DNA of 20,838 nt. Source: CAYYTU01 sp964474655 (GTDB lineage: Bacteria; Chloroflexota; Anaerolineae; B4-G1). The stretch lies in contig CAYYTU010000054.1 of assembly GCA_964474655.1 (NCBI GenBank), positions 1 to 20,838 on the forward strand, written 5' to 3'. The notes beneath the pieces were generated by a model, which saw only the letters and a program-made list of their open reading frames with translations, did not search any database and had not been told where the DNA came from. The position numbers and the translations under genes were made by a program. Below, one piece after another: positions 8,082 to 14,940 of the stretch. Position 1 is the stretch's first letter. Every line of letters starts with the position of its first letter.

Positions 8082-9011
8082 ATGTCTGATTTTACGGGCG
8101 TGGACATCTTGAGCGGTGCGCAATTCACCCGCGAGGAGTTGGAGCATATTCTGGACGTCGCAGGTGAGATGCGCGAGCAGCTGAGGGCAAATCGCTCGCT
8201 CGATCTGCTCGATGGGTACGTGTTGGGCTCGCTCTTCTTCGAGCCCAGCACGCGCACGCGGCTCTCGTTCGAGACGGCGATGCACCGTCTGGGCGGCGAC
8301 GTGGTCGGCTTCGCGCAGGCCGGCACCTCGTCGGTCGCCAAGGGCGAGTCGCTGAACGACACCATCCGCACCGTGGATCAGTACGTGGACGTGATAGTGA
8401 TGCGCCACCCGGAGATCGGCTCGGCCAAGCAAGCGGCCGGCGTCTCCAGCGTGCCGGTGCTCAACGGCGGCGATGGCGCAGGGCAGCATCCCACGCAGGC
8501 GCTGCTCGATCTGTTCACGATCCACACCGAGCGGGGCCAGGTGGATGACAACACCATCGTCCTCTGCGGCGACCTCAAGTACGGGCGCACGGTTCACGCC
8601 GGCGTCGAGCTTTACAAGCACTTCGATTGCAAACTGATCTTCGTCGCGCCGGAGAAGCTCAAGATGCCGGCCGAGATCACCGAGCGGCTGCGTGGAGAAG
8701 GCGTCGCGGTCGAGGAGACGACCGACCTGGAGGCGGCGCTGGCGGAGGCCGACGTGCTCTACATGACCCGCATCCAGAAGGAGCGCTTCGACGATCCCGC
8801 CGAGTACGAGCGCTTGAAAGGAAGTTACGTTTTGACGCGGGAGCTGGTCGAGCGGGTCAACCCGGAGGTGACGATCATGCACCCGCTGCCGCGGGTCAAC
8901 GAGATCACCACCGACGTGGACGACCTGCCCGGCGCGGCCTACTTCCGCCAGGCCCGCAACGGCGTCCCAGTGCGCATGGCCCTGCTGGCGCTGGTGCTGG
9001 GACAAGCGTAA
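8082..9011 (+). CDS. pyrB: Aspartate carbamoyltransferase catalytic subunit
   Basis: A 309-residue aspartate carbamoyltransferase, which joins carbamoyl phosphate and L-aspartate in the committed step of pyrimidine synthesis. The carbamoyl-phosphate loop STRTR is at residues 56-60, in FEPSTRTRLSFETAMHRLG. The lysine of SSVAKGES corresponds to the catalytic Lys84 of the E. coli enzyme. DQYVDVIVMRHP, HPTQALLD (H136) and HPLPR (267-271) follow. Length and motifs match E. coli PyrB closely, so it is not an ornithine carbamoyltransferase or the YgeW-type protein found in some xdh clusters. AGGGGG at 8072-8077 precedes ATG 8082 by four bases. No pyrI regulatory-subunit gene is adjacent. Repeats of the same family bracket the gene, and its stop codon is the first TAA of the downstream repeat. 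Confidence 0.95.
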   Translation: MSDFTGVDILSGAQFTREELEHILDVAGEMREQLRANRSLDLLDGYVLGSLFFEPSTRTRLSFETAMHRLGGDVVGFAQAGTSSVAKGESLNDTIRTVDQYVDVIVMRHPEIGSAKQAAGVSSVPVLNGGDGAGQHPTQALLDLFTIHTERGQVDDNTIVLCGDLKYGRTVHAGVELYKHFDCKLIFVAPEKLKMPAEITERLRGEGVAVEETTDLEAALAEADVLYMTRIQKERFDDPAEYERLKGSYVLTRELVERVNPEVTIMHPLPRVNEITTDVDDLPGAAYFRQARNGVPVRMALLALVLGQA

Positions 9012-9078
9012 AACGTGAAACGTAAAACGTAATGCATAATCCGGCGGTAGATTTACGTTTTACGCAATACGTTTTACG
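9007..9078. repeat. Imperfect 24-bp inverted repeat made of ACGTAAAACG units after pyrB
   Basis: The left arm 9007-9030 and the right arm 9055-9078 are complementary at 20 of 24 positions; the four mismatches are one central block (TTTC against CAAT). An inner perfect 12-bp pairing, CGTAAAACGTAA (9021-9032) with TTACGTTTTACG (9053-9064), is an alternative register. The hairpin separates pyrB from the molybdenum-hydroxylase genes and could end or stabilise the pyrB transcript, though no T-run follows. Confidence 0.7.
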
Positions 9079-9115
9079 GAATTCTTCATGCCTTTAGTCT
9101 ATTAGAGGAGACGCA

Positions 9116-11461
9116 ATGGACCAACAAGACTTCAACATTTTGGGACGCGACTCCCGCCGCAAGAACGCCGTCGCGCGGGTGACCGGACGGGAGGTCTACT
9201 CGGTCGACGTGACCTTGCCGCGCATGCTGCACGGGCGGGTGCTGGTCAGCCCCTACGCCCACGCGCACATCAAGCGCATCGACGCCAGCGAGGCCGAGGC
9301 GATGGGCGCGGTGGTCGTCACCTTCGACGACATCCCCCCGGTGCGCTATAACGAGCGCATCATCACCACCCCGGACGTGCTCCACAAGGACTTCTACGTG
9401 CTGGCGGACAAGGTGCGCTATCGCGGCGAGGCGGTGGCGGCGGTGGCCGCCGAAAGCGAGGAACTGGCCGAGCGGGCCCTCCGCGCCATCGAGGTCGAGT
9501 ACGAGCCGCTCCCGGCCCACACCGACGCAAGCGAGGCGATGGCCGAGGACGCCGAGCCGATCTACGACAGCGTGCCCTGGGGCGAGGAGCCGTTCGAGAT
9601 TGAGCGTAACATCGCTTGCCAGCGCGACATCGAGGAGGGCGACGTGGACGCGGCCTTCGTCGAGGCCGATCTGATCGTCGAGGGCACCTTCAAGACGCCC
9701 AAGATCTACCACGCGCAGATGGAGCCGAAGACGGCCCTCTGCCGCCCGGAGCCCGACGGTGGCCTGACGCTCTGGTGCACCACGCAGTCGATCCACAATG
9801 TGCGCATCGTGCTGGGCCAGATCTTCGACATTCCGCTCAGCAAGATCAACGTCAAGCGCGTGCCCATCGGCGGCACCTTTGGCTCCAGCATCCAGATGAA
9901 CCCGCCCATTCCTATTGCGGCGGCGCTGGCGCTCAAGGCCGGGCGCCCGGTCAAGGTGACCATGACGCGCGAGGAGGACGCCCACGACCACACCCGCTAC
10001 GGCACGCAGATCGACCTGAAACTGGCCGCCAAGGAGGACGGCACGCTGCTCGGCGCCAAGATGGACCTGATCGCCGACATCGGCGCCCACAACATCCAGG
10101 CCTATTCGTTCCTGGGCGTCTGCGCCGGCTGGCTGGTCTCGCTCTACAAGATCCCCGCCATCCGCTACCAGGGCACCGCGGTCTACACCAACAAGACGCC
10201 CTCGTGCGCGATGCGCGGCTTCGGCAACCCGCAGGTCACCTTCCCGGCGGAGGTGCTGATCGACGAACTGGCTGAAAGGGTCGGGATGGACCCCATCGAA
10301 CTGCGATTGCAGAATTACGTCGGTATGGGCGATACCTTCTGGGGCCAGGGGCCGCTGGTGCGCTCCATCGTGCAGAGCGATGGCGTGCCGGAACTGCTGA
10401 GGCGCGGTGCCGAGGCCATCGGCTGGCACAAACGTAGGGGCGACCCTCCGTGGTCGCCCGATAAAGCGAATCACCGCTATCGACGTGGCATCGGCGTGGC
10501 GCGCGGGTTCCATACCTCCAGCGCTGGCGCGCCGCAGCCCGGCGACGTGATCGACTTCTCCGGCGCGATGGTCAAGGTCAACACCGACGGCTCGGTCGAC
10601 GTGATCACCGCGCTGATGGACCACGGCGGCGGGACGCACGAGGCAGTGGCGAAGCTGGTCGCCGAGGCGCTCTGCGTGCCGCTGGACAAGGTCGATCTGG
10701 CGCCGGCCGAGACCCGCTCGACGGTCTACGACGTCTGCACCCACGCCACGCGCGGCGTCTACGCCGGGGGCGGCGCGGCGGTCAAGGCCGCCGAGTCGGT
10801 GCGCGAGGAGATCATCGAGACGGCGGCGATGTTTTTGGAGATTATGCCGGACGCGCTGACGCTGACCCTGGACGAGGGGCGGGGCGAGACTATCATCCAC
10901 GCTCCCGCCATCCCCGACCGCACGATGACGCTGGCCGAACTGGCCACCCGCTGCTGGACCGAGAGCCGCAAGACGCTGGCGGCGGTGGAGAGTTACCGCG
11001 CCACAAATTGCCCGCCGGCCTACGTGACCGTCTTCGTCGACGTGGAGGTGGATACCTGGACCGGTCAAGTGGAGACCAAACATGCCGTGATGGGCAGCGA
11101 CTGCGGCACGGTGATCAACCCCAAGTTGGCCGCCGGGCAGTTGGAGGGCGGCCTTTCGATGGGCGCCGGCTTCGCGCTCTACGAGGACGCCGAGTGGGAC
11201 CCCGACGGGCGGCTCGTCTCCGGCGGCTACTGGATCGACGCCAAGACGCCCTCCATCGGCGAGGCGCCGCATCTGGAGGACCTGGACGTCCACTTCGCCG
11301 AGACCTACGAGCCGACCGGGCCCTTCGGCGCCAAGGGCGTCGGCGAGGCGGCGACCAACCCGGTGGCGGCGGCCTACGCCAACGCGATCTACGATGCCAT
11401 CGGCGAGCGGTTCTACGAGCTGCCGATCACGCCGGAGAGAATCTTGCGTGCGCTTCGATGA
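9116..11461 (+). CDS. Xanthine dehydrogenase family protein, molybdopterin-binding large subunit (set A)
   Basis: A 781-residue large subunit of the molybdenum hydroxylase family, which binds the molybdopterin cofactor and hydroxylates a carbon next to nitrogen or an aldehyde carbon. An N-terminal a/b hammerhead domain (RVTGREVYSVDV, HGRVLVSPYAHAHI, VRYRGEAVAAVAAES) is followed by the two cofactor-binding domains. GGTFGSS at 252-258 takes the place of GGGFGGKE, so the substrate-binding glutamate of xanthine dehydrogenase is missing. MRGFGNPQ holds Arg367, and GAKGVGE gives the catalytic Glu744. The CO dehydrogenase loop AYXCSFR is absent. Codons 440-448 come from a palindromic repeat. AGAGGAG at 9104-9110 sits five bases before ATG 9116. 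Partner electron-transfer subunits are probably those fused at 12411. The substrate is unknown and probably not xanthine. Confidence 0.9.
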   Translation: MDQQDFNILGRDSRRKNAVARVTGREVYSVDVTLPRMLHGRVLVSPYAHAHIKRIDASEAEAMGAVVVTFDDIPPVRYNERIITTPDVLHKDFYVLADKVRYRGEAVAAVAAESEELAERALRAIEVEYEPLPAHTDASEAMAEDAEPIYDSVPWGEEPFEIERNIACQRDIEEGDVDAAFVEADLIVEGTFKTPKIYHAQMEPKTALCRPEPDGGLTLWCTTQSIHNVRIVLGQIFDIPLSKINVKRVPIGGTFGSSIQMNPPIPIAAALALKAGRPVKVTMTREEDAHDHTRYGTQIDLKLAAKEDGTLLGAKMDLIADIGAHNIQAYSFLGVCAGWLVSLYKIPAIRYQGTAVYTNKTPSCAMRGFGNPQVTFPAEVLIDELAERVGMDPIELRLQNYVGMGDTFWGQGPLVRSIVQSDGVPELLRRGAEAIGWHKRRGDPPWSPDKANHRYRRGIGVARGFHTSSAGAPQPGDVIDFSGAMVKVNTDGSVDVITALMDHGGGTHEAVAKLVAEALCVPLDKVDLAPAETRSTVYDVCTHATRGVYAGGGAAVKAAESVREEIIETAAMFLEIMPDALTLTLDEGRGETIIHAPAIPDRTMTLAELATRCWTESRKTLAAVESYRATNCPPAYVTVFVDVEVDTWTGQVETKHAVMGSDCGTVINPKLAAGQLEGGLSMGAGFALYEDAEWDPDGRLVSGGYWIDAKTPSIGEAPHLEDLDVHFAETYEPTGPFGAKGVGEAATNPVAAAYANAIYDAIGERFYELPITPERILRALR
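10434..10460. repeat. Palindromic dispersed repeat inside the set A large-subunit gene
   Basis: GGGCGACC (10438-10445) and GGTCGCCC (10452-10459) form a perfect 8-bp stem with a CTCCGT loop, embedded in a sequence beginning GTAGGGGCGACC. It is in frame and encodes RRGDPPWSP, about residues 440-449, in the loop between AEAIGWHK and RYRRGIGVA, where relatives are variable. Confidence 0.65.
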
Positions 11462-11600
11462 GCGGAGGAGCAAGGGAGCAGGGGAGACGGGGTGACACGG
11501 GGAAACACGGAATACGCAATACGCAGGCGAATGAGCAAGTCAGCGAATGAGTGACCAATCTACCAGAATACTAATCTACCAATCTACCAGCCTACCAACC
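11462..11600. repeat. Mosaic of dispersed repeats between set A large subunit and the next gene
   Basis: Four low-complexity modules follow in order: a purine-rich GGAGCAAGGGAGCAGG block (about 11465-11510), AATACGCAATACGC (11511-11524), a GAATGAGC/GTCAGCGAATGAG block (11529-11550) and ACCAATCTACC units (11552-11600). The same modules recur at 12378-12465, 13377-13498 and, inverted, at 19420-19451. No promoter or gene is seen here. Confidence 0.75.
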
Positions 11601-11613
11601 GGTGGAGGTTAAG

Positions 11614-11970
11614 ATGATGGTTGAAATCACTGTACGTGTGCCCAATACATTGGGCCAGAGGCTACAGCGCGTCCGTGAGCGTCTGCCCGAAATTTTGGAG
11701 CGTGGGTTGCGCGAAGTGCAGTCCGAGGAATCAGTGGAGTTCCAGGATGAAAACGCTATTATGGAGCTGCTGACCAGTCGGCCGTCACCGGAGGAAGTAT
11801 TGTCTATTCGTCCTTCCCCTGAGCTTCAGTCCCATGTCAGCAAATTATTGCAGCGGAGTAAGCAGGGAGATCTTTCACGACAAGAGGAGGCCGAGCTAGA
11901 ACGCTACTTGATGTTGGAGCACCTAGTGCGCTTGGCCAAGGCACACGCTTATAAGCAACTTCAATCCTGA
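11614..11970 (+). CDS. Small protein paired with an HNH endonuclease
   Basis: A 118-residue hydrophilic, helical protein: an N-terminal beta-like strand (VEITVRVPNTLGQRL), LPEILERGLREV, then ELLTSRPSPEEVLSIRPSPELQ and a charged helical C-terminus (RQEEAELERYLMLEHLVRLAKA). From memory, proteins of this kind commonly stand before HNH endonuclease genes in cyanobacteria and Chloroflexota; no biochemical role is known to me. GGAGG at 11604-11608 fits ATG 11614 (five bases) or ATG 11617 (eight bases). A GTG at 11602 is excluded because the Shine-Dalgarno would lie inside the gene. Its TGA shares one base with the ATG of the HNH gene, so the two are translationally coupled. It may be an antitoxin or accessory factor; this is inference only. 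Confidence 0.78.
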   Translation: MMVEITVRVPNTLGQRLQRVRERLPEILERGLREVQSEESVEFQDENAIMELLTSRPSPEEVLSIRPSPELQSHVSKLLQRSKQGDLSRQEEAELERYLMLEHLVRLAKAHAYKQLQS

Positions 11971-12374
11971 TGTACATCCCGAATGCACTGCGACGGCTGG
12001 TCTATGAGCGAGCAAATGGGCGGTGCGAGTATTGTCTATATCCTCAAGAGGCATCATTCTTGACGTTTGAGGTGGAGCATATTGTTGCCGAAAAGCATGG
12101 TGGGGCTACCGAGGAGGATAATCTGGCTCTGGCGTGCCCGTACTGTAATCGTTTCAAGGGGACCGATCTTGGCTCTATTGATCCTGAGACGGGACAGTTA
12201 ACGCCCTTCTTCAATCCCAGGACGCAGCAATGGGAAGAGCATTTCCATCTTGAAGGCGCGAGAATTTTGCCGTTTACCCCAGAAGGTCGTGTGACCGTCA
12301 CGATTTTGCAGTTCAATCATCCTGATCGTATCTTAGAGCGACAACGTTTGATAGAAGTGGACAAGTATCCGTAG
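11970..12374 (+). CDS. HNH endonuclease
   Basis: A 134-residue single-domain HNH nuclease. CEYC (C19, C22) and CPYC (C56, C59) form a zinc-binding four-cysteine frame. The catalytic HNH elements are H37 in VEHIVAEKHGG, N51 in DNLALACPYCN and N60. The C-terminal third (TPFFNPRTQQWEEHF, then FNHPDRILERQRLI) is typical of a widespread stand-alone HNH family found after a small partner gene. It should cleave double-stranded DNA; no DNA-binding domain is attached. Start ATG 11970 overlaps the stop of the upstream gene by one base. The pair sits between two genes of one enzyme and has repeats on both sides, so it looks like an inserted module. Confidence 0.88.
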   Translation: MYIPNALRRLVYERANGRCEYCLYPQEASFLTFEVEHIVAEKHGGATEEDNLALACPYCNRFKGTDLGSIDPETGQLTPFFNPRTQQWEEHFHLEGARILPFTPEGRVTVTILQFNHPDRILERQRLIEVDKYP

Positions 12375-12377
12375 CGA

Positions 12378-12465
12378 TATGAGCGAGTCAGCGAATGAGC
12401 GAGGAGAACGATGAGTGACCAATCTGCCAATCTACCCGCCCGAAGGGCGTACCAGTCTACCGGCC
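12378..12465. repeat. Dispersed repeat mosaic upstream of and into the FAD/2Fe-2S fusion gene
   Basis: GAGCGAGTCAGCGAATGAGC (12385-12404) and TGACCAATCTGCCAATCTACC (12415-12435) match modules at 11529-11562. The repeat contains the AGGAG and ATG that start the next open frame. A related ATGAGTGACCAATCT also occurs at 11547 without a Shine-Dalgarno. CGCCC-GAAG-GGCGT at 12438-12450 is a small internal hairpin. Confidence 0.7.
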
Positions 12466-13952
12466 ACGATATGACCAACACCCATCTCTTGTTGCATGCC
12501 TTCGATTACTACGAGCCGGACACGCTGGAGGAGGCGGTGTCGCTGTTGGCCGAGCACGGCGACCGCGCGCAGGTGATGGCCGGGGGCACCAACCTGCTCG
12601 TCTGGATGAAGATGGAGCAGGCGGCGCCGGAGGTGGTGATCAACATCGGCAAGCTCCCTGGTCTACAAGGGATTGAGGCCGAGGATGGCGTCGAGATCGG
12701 CGCTCTGAGCACGATCTGGGGCCTGCGCAACGCGCCGCTGTTGCAGGCGAATTACACCGCCCTGGCCGAGGCGTGCGCCAGTTTCGGCTCGACGCAGATT
12801 CAGTTGACGGGCACCATTGGCGGGAACGTCTGCAATGGCTCGCCCGCGTCGGATACGGTCCCGGCGCTGATGGCGCTGGGCGCCGAGCTCGTTCTCGTCG
12901 GTCCCGACGTGGCGCGGTCAGGAGACCGGCCACAGCAGCGCGTGATGCCGCTGGAGGAATTCCTCATCGGCCCCGGCGAGGTTGCCTTGCGCGAGGGCGA
13001 GATGCTCACGGCGATCCTACTTCCCTTTCCTCGTAGGGGAGGGGCCGGGGGAGGGGTGGGAAGCGCCTTCGTCAAGCTCTCGCGCGTGCGAGCCGACCTG
13101 GCCAAGGCGAGCGCCGCGGCGACCATCGTGCGCGATGGCGACACCATCACCGATTGCCGGCTGGCCTTCGGCTCCGTCGGCCCCACGGTGATGCGCTGCC
13201 GCGAGGCGGAGCAGATGTTGATCGGCGAACCGTTCAGCCCCGAGCTGGCGCTGGAGGCGGGGCAAGCGGCTTCGCAAGCAGTCACGCCCATCGACGATAT
13301 CCGCTCGACGGCGTGGTATCGCCGCGAGGTGGTCAAGGCGCTGGCCCACGACGTGCTGCAGGCAGCGTGGGAGCGAGCGGGGAAGCAGAGGAGCAGGGGG
13401 GCAAGGGAGACAAGGAGACAGGGAGACAAGGAGACAAGGGGAAATACGCAACACGCAATACGCAATACGCTTCACGTTTCACGCGATACGCATCACGACG
13501 TTGAACTCACCGTCAACGGCATCGAGCACCATCTCTCCGTCAGGCCGAACGAGTTGCTGCTGAACGTGCTGCGCGAGCGGCTGGATCTGACCGGCACGAA
13601 GTACGGCTGTGGCATCGGCGAGTGCGGCGCCTGCACGGTTCACCTGGACGGCGTGCCGACGCTGGCCTGCCTGACGCTGGCTGTGGCCGCCGATGGGTGC
13701 GAGGTCACCACCGTCGAGGGGCTGCAAGGCTCCGATGGCGAGCTCGATCCGATCCAGGAGGCGTTCATCGAGAACGCCGCGTTCCAGTGCGGCTACTGCA
13801 CGCCCGGCATGCTGATGATGACCAGGCGGCTGCTGGAGGAGATCCCCTCGCCCGACGAGGACGACATCCGCGACTACCTGAAGGGCAATCGCTGCCGCTG
13901 CACCGGCTTCGCCGCCATCGTCCGCGCGGTGGAGAGTTGTGTGAAACAGTAA
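12411..13952 (+). CDS. Fused FAD-binding and 2Fe-2S subunits of a molybdenum hydroxylase (set A)
   Basis: This 513-residue protein joins two electron-transfer subunits that are normally separate. The FAD part (residues about 27-322) has AGGTN (57-61), TIGGN (135-139) and a C-terminal CO-dehydrogenase-flavoprotein-like domain. Residues 324-363 are a Lys/Arg/Gln/Asn/His-rich linker encoded by repeats. Residues 364-513 are a complete 2Fe-2S subunit with the ferredoxin cysteines 400, 405, 408 and 420 and the second-cluster cysteines 460, 463, 495 and 497. No ATG, GTG or TTG occurs in frame between the linker start and the 2Fe-2S domain, so separate translation is unlikely. AGGAG at 12402-12406 supports ATG 12411, but its first 20 residues are repeat-derived; ATG 12471 (MTNTHLLL) is where relatives would start. 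It should pass electrons from the set A large subunit to FAD. Confidence 0.88.
   Translation: MSDQSANLPARRAYQSTGHDMTNTHLLLHAFDYYEPDTLEEAVSLLAEHGDRAQVMAGGTNLLVWMKMEQAAPEVVINIGKLPGLQGIEAEDGVEIGALSTIWGLRNAPLLQANYTALAEACASFGSTQIQLTGTIGGNVCNGSPASDTVPALMALGAELVLVGPDVARSGDRPQQRVMPLEEFLIGPGEVALREGEMLTAILLPFPRRGGAGGGVGSAFVKLSRVRADLAKASAAATIVRDGDTITDCRLAFGSVGPTVMRCREAEQMLIGEPFSPELALEAGQAASQAVTPIDDIRSTAWYRREVVKALAHDVLQAAWERAGKQRSRGARETRRQGDKETRGNTQHAIRNTLHVSRDTHHDVELTVNGIEHHLSVRPNELLLNVLRERLDLTGTKYGCGIGECGACTVHLDGVPTLACLTLAVAADGCEVTTVEGLQGSDGELDPIQEAFIENAAFQCGYCTPGMLMMTRRLLEEIPSPDEDDIRDYLKGNRCRCTGFAAIVRAVESCVKQ
13029..13061. repeat. G-rich dispersed repeat in the FAD domain
   Basis: A GTAGGGGAGGGGCCGGGGG-type block, in frame, encodes PRRGGAGGGVG (residues 207-217) between two strands of the FAD-subunit C-terminal domain. 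The paralogous FAD subunit at 15042 has only a short PGPRAFG at this place. This G-run type is strand-biased, unlike the surrounding codons. Confidence 0.55.
13377..13498. repeat. Repeat-derived linker inside the FAD/2Fe-2S fusion gene
   Basis: Three modules in order: purine-rich GGGAGACAAGGAGACAAGG units (about 13377-13443), AATACGCAACACGCAATACGC units (13443-13470), and TTCACGTTTCACGCGATACG (13471-13490). The same first two modules in the same order form the noncoding spacer at 11462-11524. The region has no in-frame stop in the fused frame. Confidence 0.8.
13898..13942 (+). repeat. Direct repeat copy A: 3' end of the 2Fe-2S coding region
   Basis: Bases 13906-13942 match 14948-14984 at 36 of 37 positions, and similarity continues leftward to 13898. 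This copy is inside the intact fusion gene and encodes its last residues (FAAIVRAVESCV). Copy B lies 1042 bases downstream. Confidence 0.85.
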
Positions 13953-13974
13953 CTACGTGAGAGGACGTGTATCC

Positions 13975-14501
13975 ATGGATAAACAAGGACTGATAGCGCG
14001 ACTAGAGGAACTGGACGAACATCTATCGTCAAAGGTAGACGCTCTTTAATTGGTGGAGCAGCAATGATCTTGCATTTTGGGGCAAATCGTGCTACCCGGG
14101 ACATAGATGTCGTGGTGTTGCGAGGTGACACGCAGGAATTGCGTCAAGCCGCGAGGGAAATTGCACATAAACACGATGACTTGCCTGAGGACTGGATAAA
14201 TGACGCTGTGAAAGGCTTTGTCGATATTTTGCCACCCGACTTTTACCATCGCCTTGTTCCTCTTGAGCTCCCATTTCAACATCTTCGCCTTTATGCTCCT
14301 GGACGACCAGAACAGGCCGCGATGAAAATCGTGGCTTTACGCGAGCAAGATTTGCACGACCTGGAATTGCTGCTTCCGAAAATGTCGAAAGATGAACGAG
14401 ACGTGTTAGTTGCGATTATGCATCACGTCAGTCAGTTTCGGATAGACTGGGCTCAGAAAATCCGATACTTTTTGCAGGAGCAAGGATGGGAGATCGATTA
14501 G
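13975..14501 (+). pseudogene. Frameshifted nucleotidyltransferase-like gene
   Basis: An ATG at 13975 (AGAGGA nine bases upstream) encodes 24 residues, MDKQGLIARLEELDEHLSSK and VDAL, then TAA. Moving back one base at the T-run 14045-14047 joins it to the second frame: DAL-LIGGAAM followed by ILHFGANRATRDIDVVV. This restores the start of a nucleotidyltransferase fold, with the GG motif and the DxD pair (D13 and D15 counted from ATG 14064). The combined product would be about 169 residues. Similar proteins occur in minimal nucleotidyltransferase and AbiEii-like toxin-antitoxin modules, but I cannot assign one. The fault is a one-base loss or a sequencing error in a short T-run; no good slippery heptamer for programmed -1 shifting is present. 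Alternatively, GGAG at 14055-14058 allows restart at ATG 14064, giving a 145-residue protein without the GG motif. Confidence 0.7.
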
Positions 14502-14938
14502 AGCATCTGTTTCAAGAATGGCATCAACTGGGCGGTGCAGTATTGTTGTCTGAGGTGGACACTAGTGTGACGGCTCGCGATCCCGAGCAAGTGATCGCCG
14601 AAAGCACAGCTTACTGCCGTGAATCAGGACGGCTTGCTTGGCTCATGCTCGACTGGCTGATTCACCACATCGAGCAAGTGGATGAACAAAAGTTGCTTCA
14701 GAGCACGCAGGAAATGGGAGATTTGTCCGTTCTGGGAGTTTTGTGTGATGCTGCCCGCGAGCGAAGGCCCCACCCGAAACTGGATCGGATTGTCGCTGCA
14801 TGTGAACCGTGCGATCAGTTGGAGATATTTTTCCATCGCGTAGCGCAGAGCCCTCTGGCCTCGCAGTTGACGAGAGAAAGGCCTGTGGAGATTTTTCGGA
14901 AGTGGAACTACCTGTGCAGTGAGTTACGTTACCTGTAA
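14486..14938 (+). CDS. Unknown protein, partner of the nucleotidyltransferase
   Basis: A 150-residue, mostly helical, acidic protein that I do not recognise. It starts MGDRLEHLFQEWHQLGGAVL and continues with ESTAYCRESGRLAWLMLDWLIHHIEQ and DLSVLGVLCDAARERRPHPKLDRI. It has no signal peptide or membrane segment. AGGAG at 14476-14480 lies five bases before the ATG, which overlaps the end of the nucleotidyltransferase frame by 16 bases, so the two genes are co-translated and probably act together. With its partner it forms a two-gene cassette flanked by copies of a 2Fe-2S gene 3' end. Because its base composition is less GC-rich than that of the enzyme genes around it, acquisition from elsewhere is plausible. 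Confidence 0.7.
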   Translation: MGDRLEHLFQEWHQLGGAVLLSEVDTSVTARDPEQVIAESTAYCRESGRLAWLMLDWLIHHIEQVDEQKLLQSTQEMGDLSVLGVLCDAARERRPHPKLDRIVAACEPCDQLEIFFHRVAQSPLASQLTRERPVEIFRKWNYLCSELRYL

Positions 14939-14940
14939 GA

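Noticed and set aside
8078..8083. A perfect TATAAT just before pyrB
   Set aside because: It overlaps the pyrB start codon and the spacing from the Shine-Dalgarno, so it cannot serve as the -10 of pyrB; no matching -35 was seen.
8058..9005. A 315-codon minus-strand frame opposite pyrB
   Set aside because: Antisense shadow; pyrB is unmistakable on the plus strand.
8082..9011. A YgeW-type carbamoyltransferase belonging to the xanthine dehydrogenase cluster
   Set aside because: The motifs and length match true aspartate carbamoyltransferase (STRTR, HPTQ, HPLPR), and a hairpin separates it from the hydroxylase genes.
9086..11473. A 795-codon open frame on the minus strand opposite the set A large subunit
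   Set aside because: It mirrors the codon pattern of the GC-rich gene on the other strand, has no recognisable domain, and the plus-strand protein has clear family motifs.
13377..13498. CRISPR-like short repeats
   Set aside because: Units are 7-12 bases, contiguous, degenerate and without unique spacers, and no cas gene is present.
14041..14052. Programmed -1 frameshift in the nucleotidyltransferase gene
   Set aside because: The sequence CTCTTTAAT has no X-XXY-YYZ slippery heptamer and no clear stimulatory structure; a simple one-base loss is more likely.
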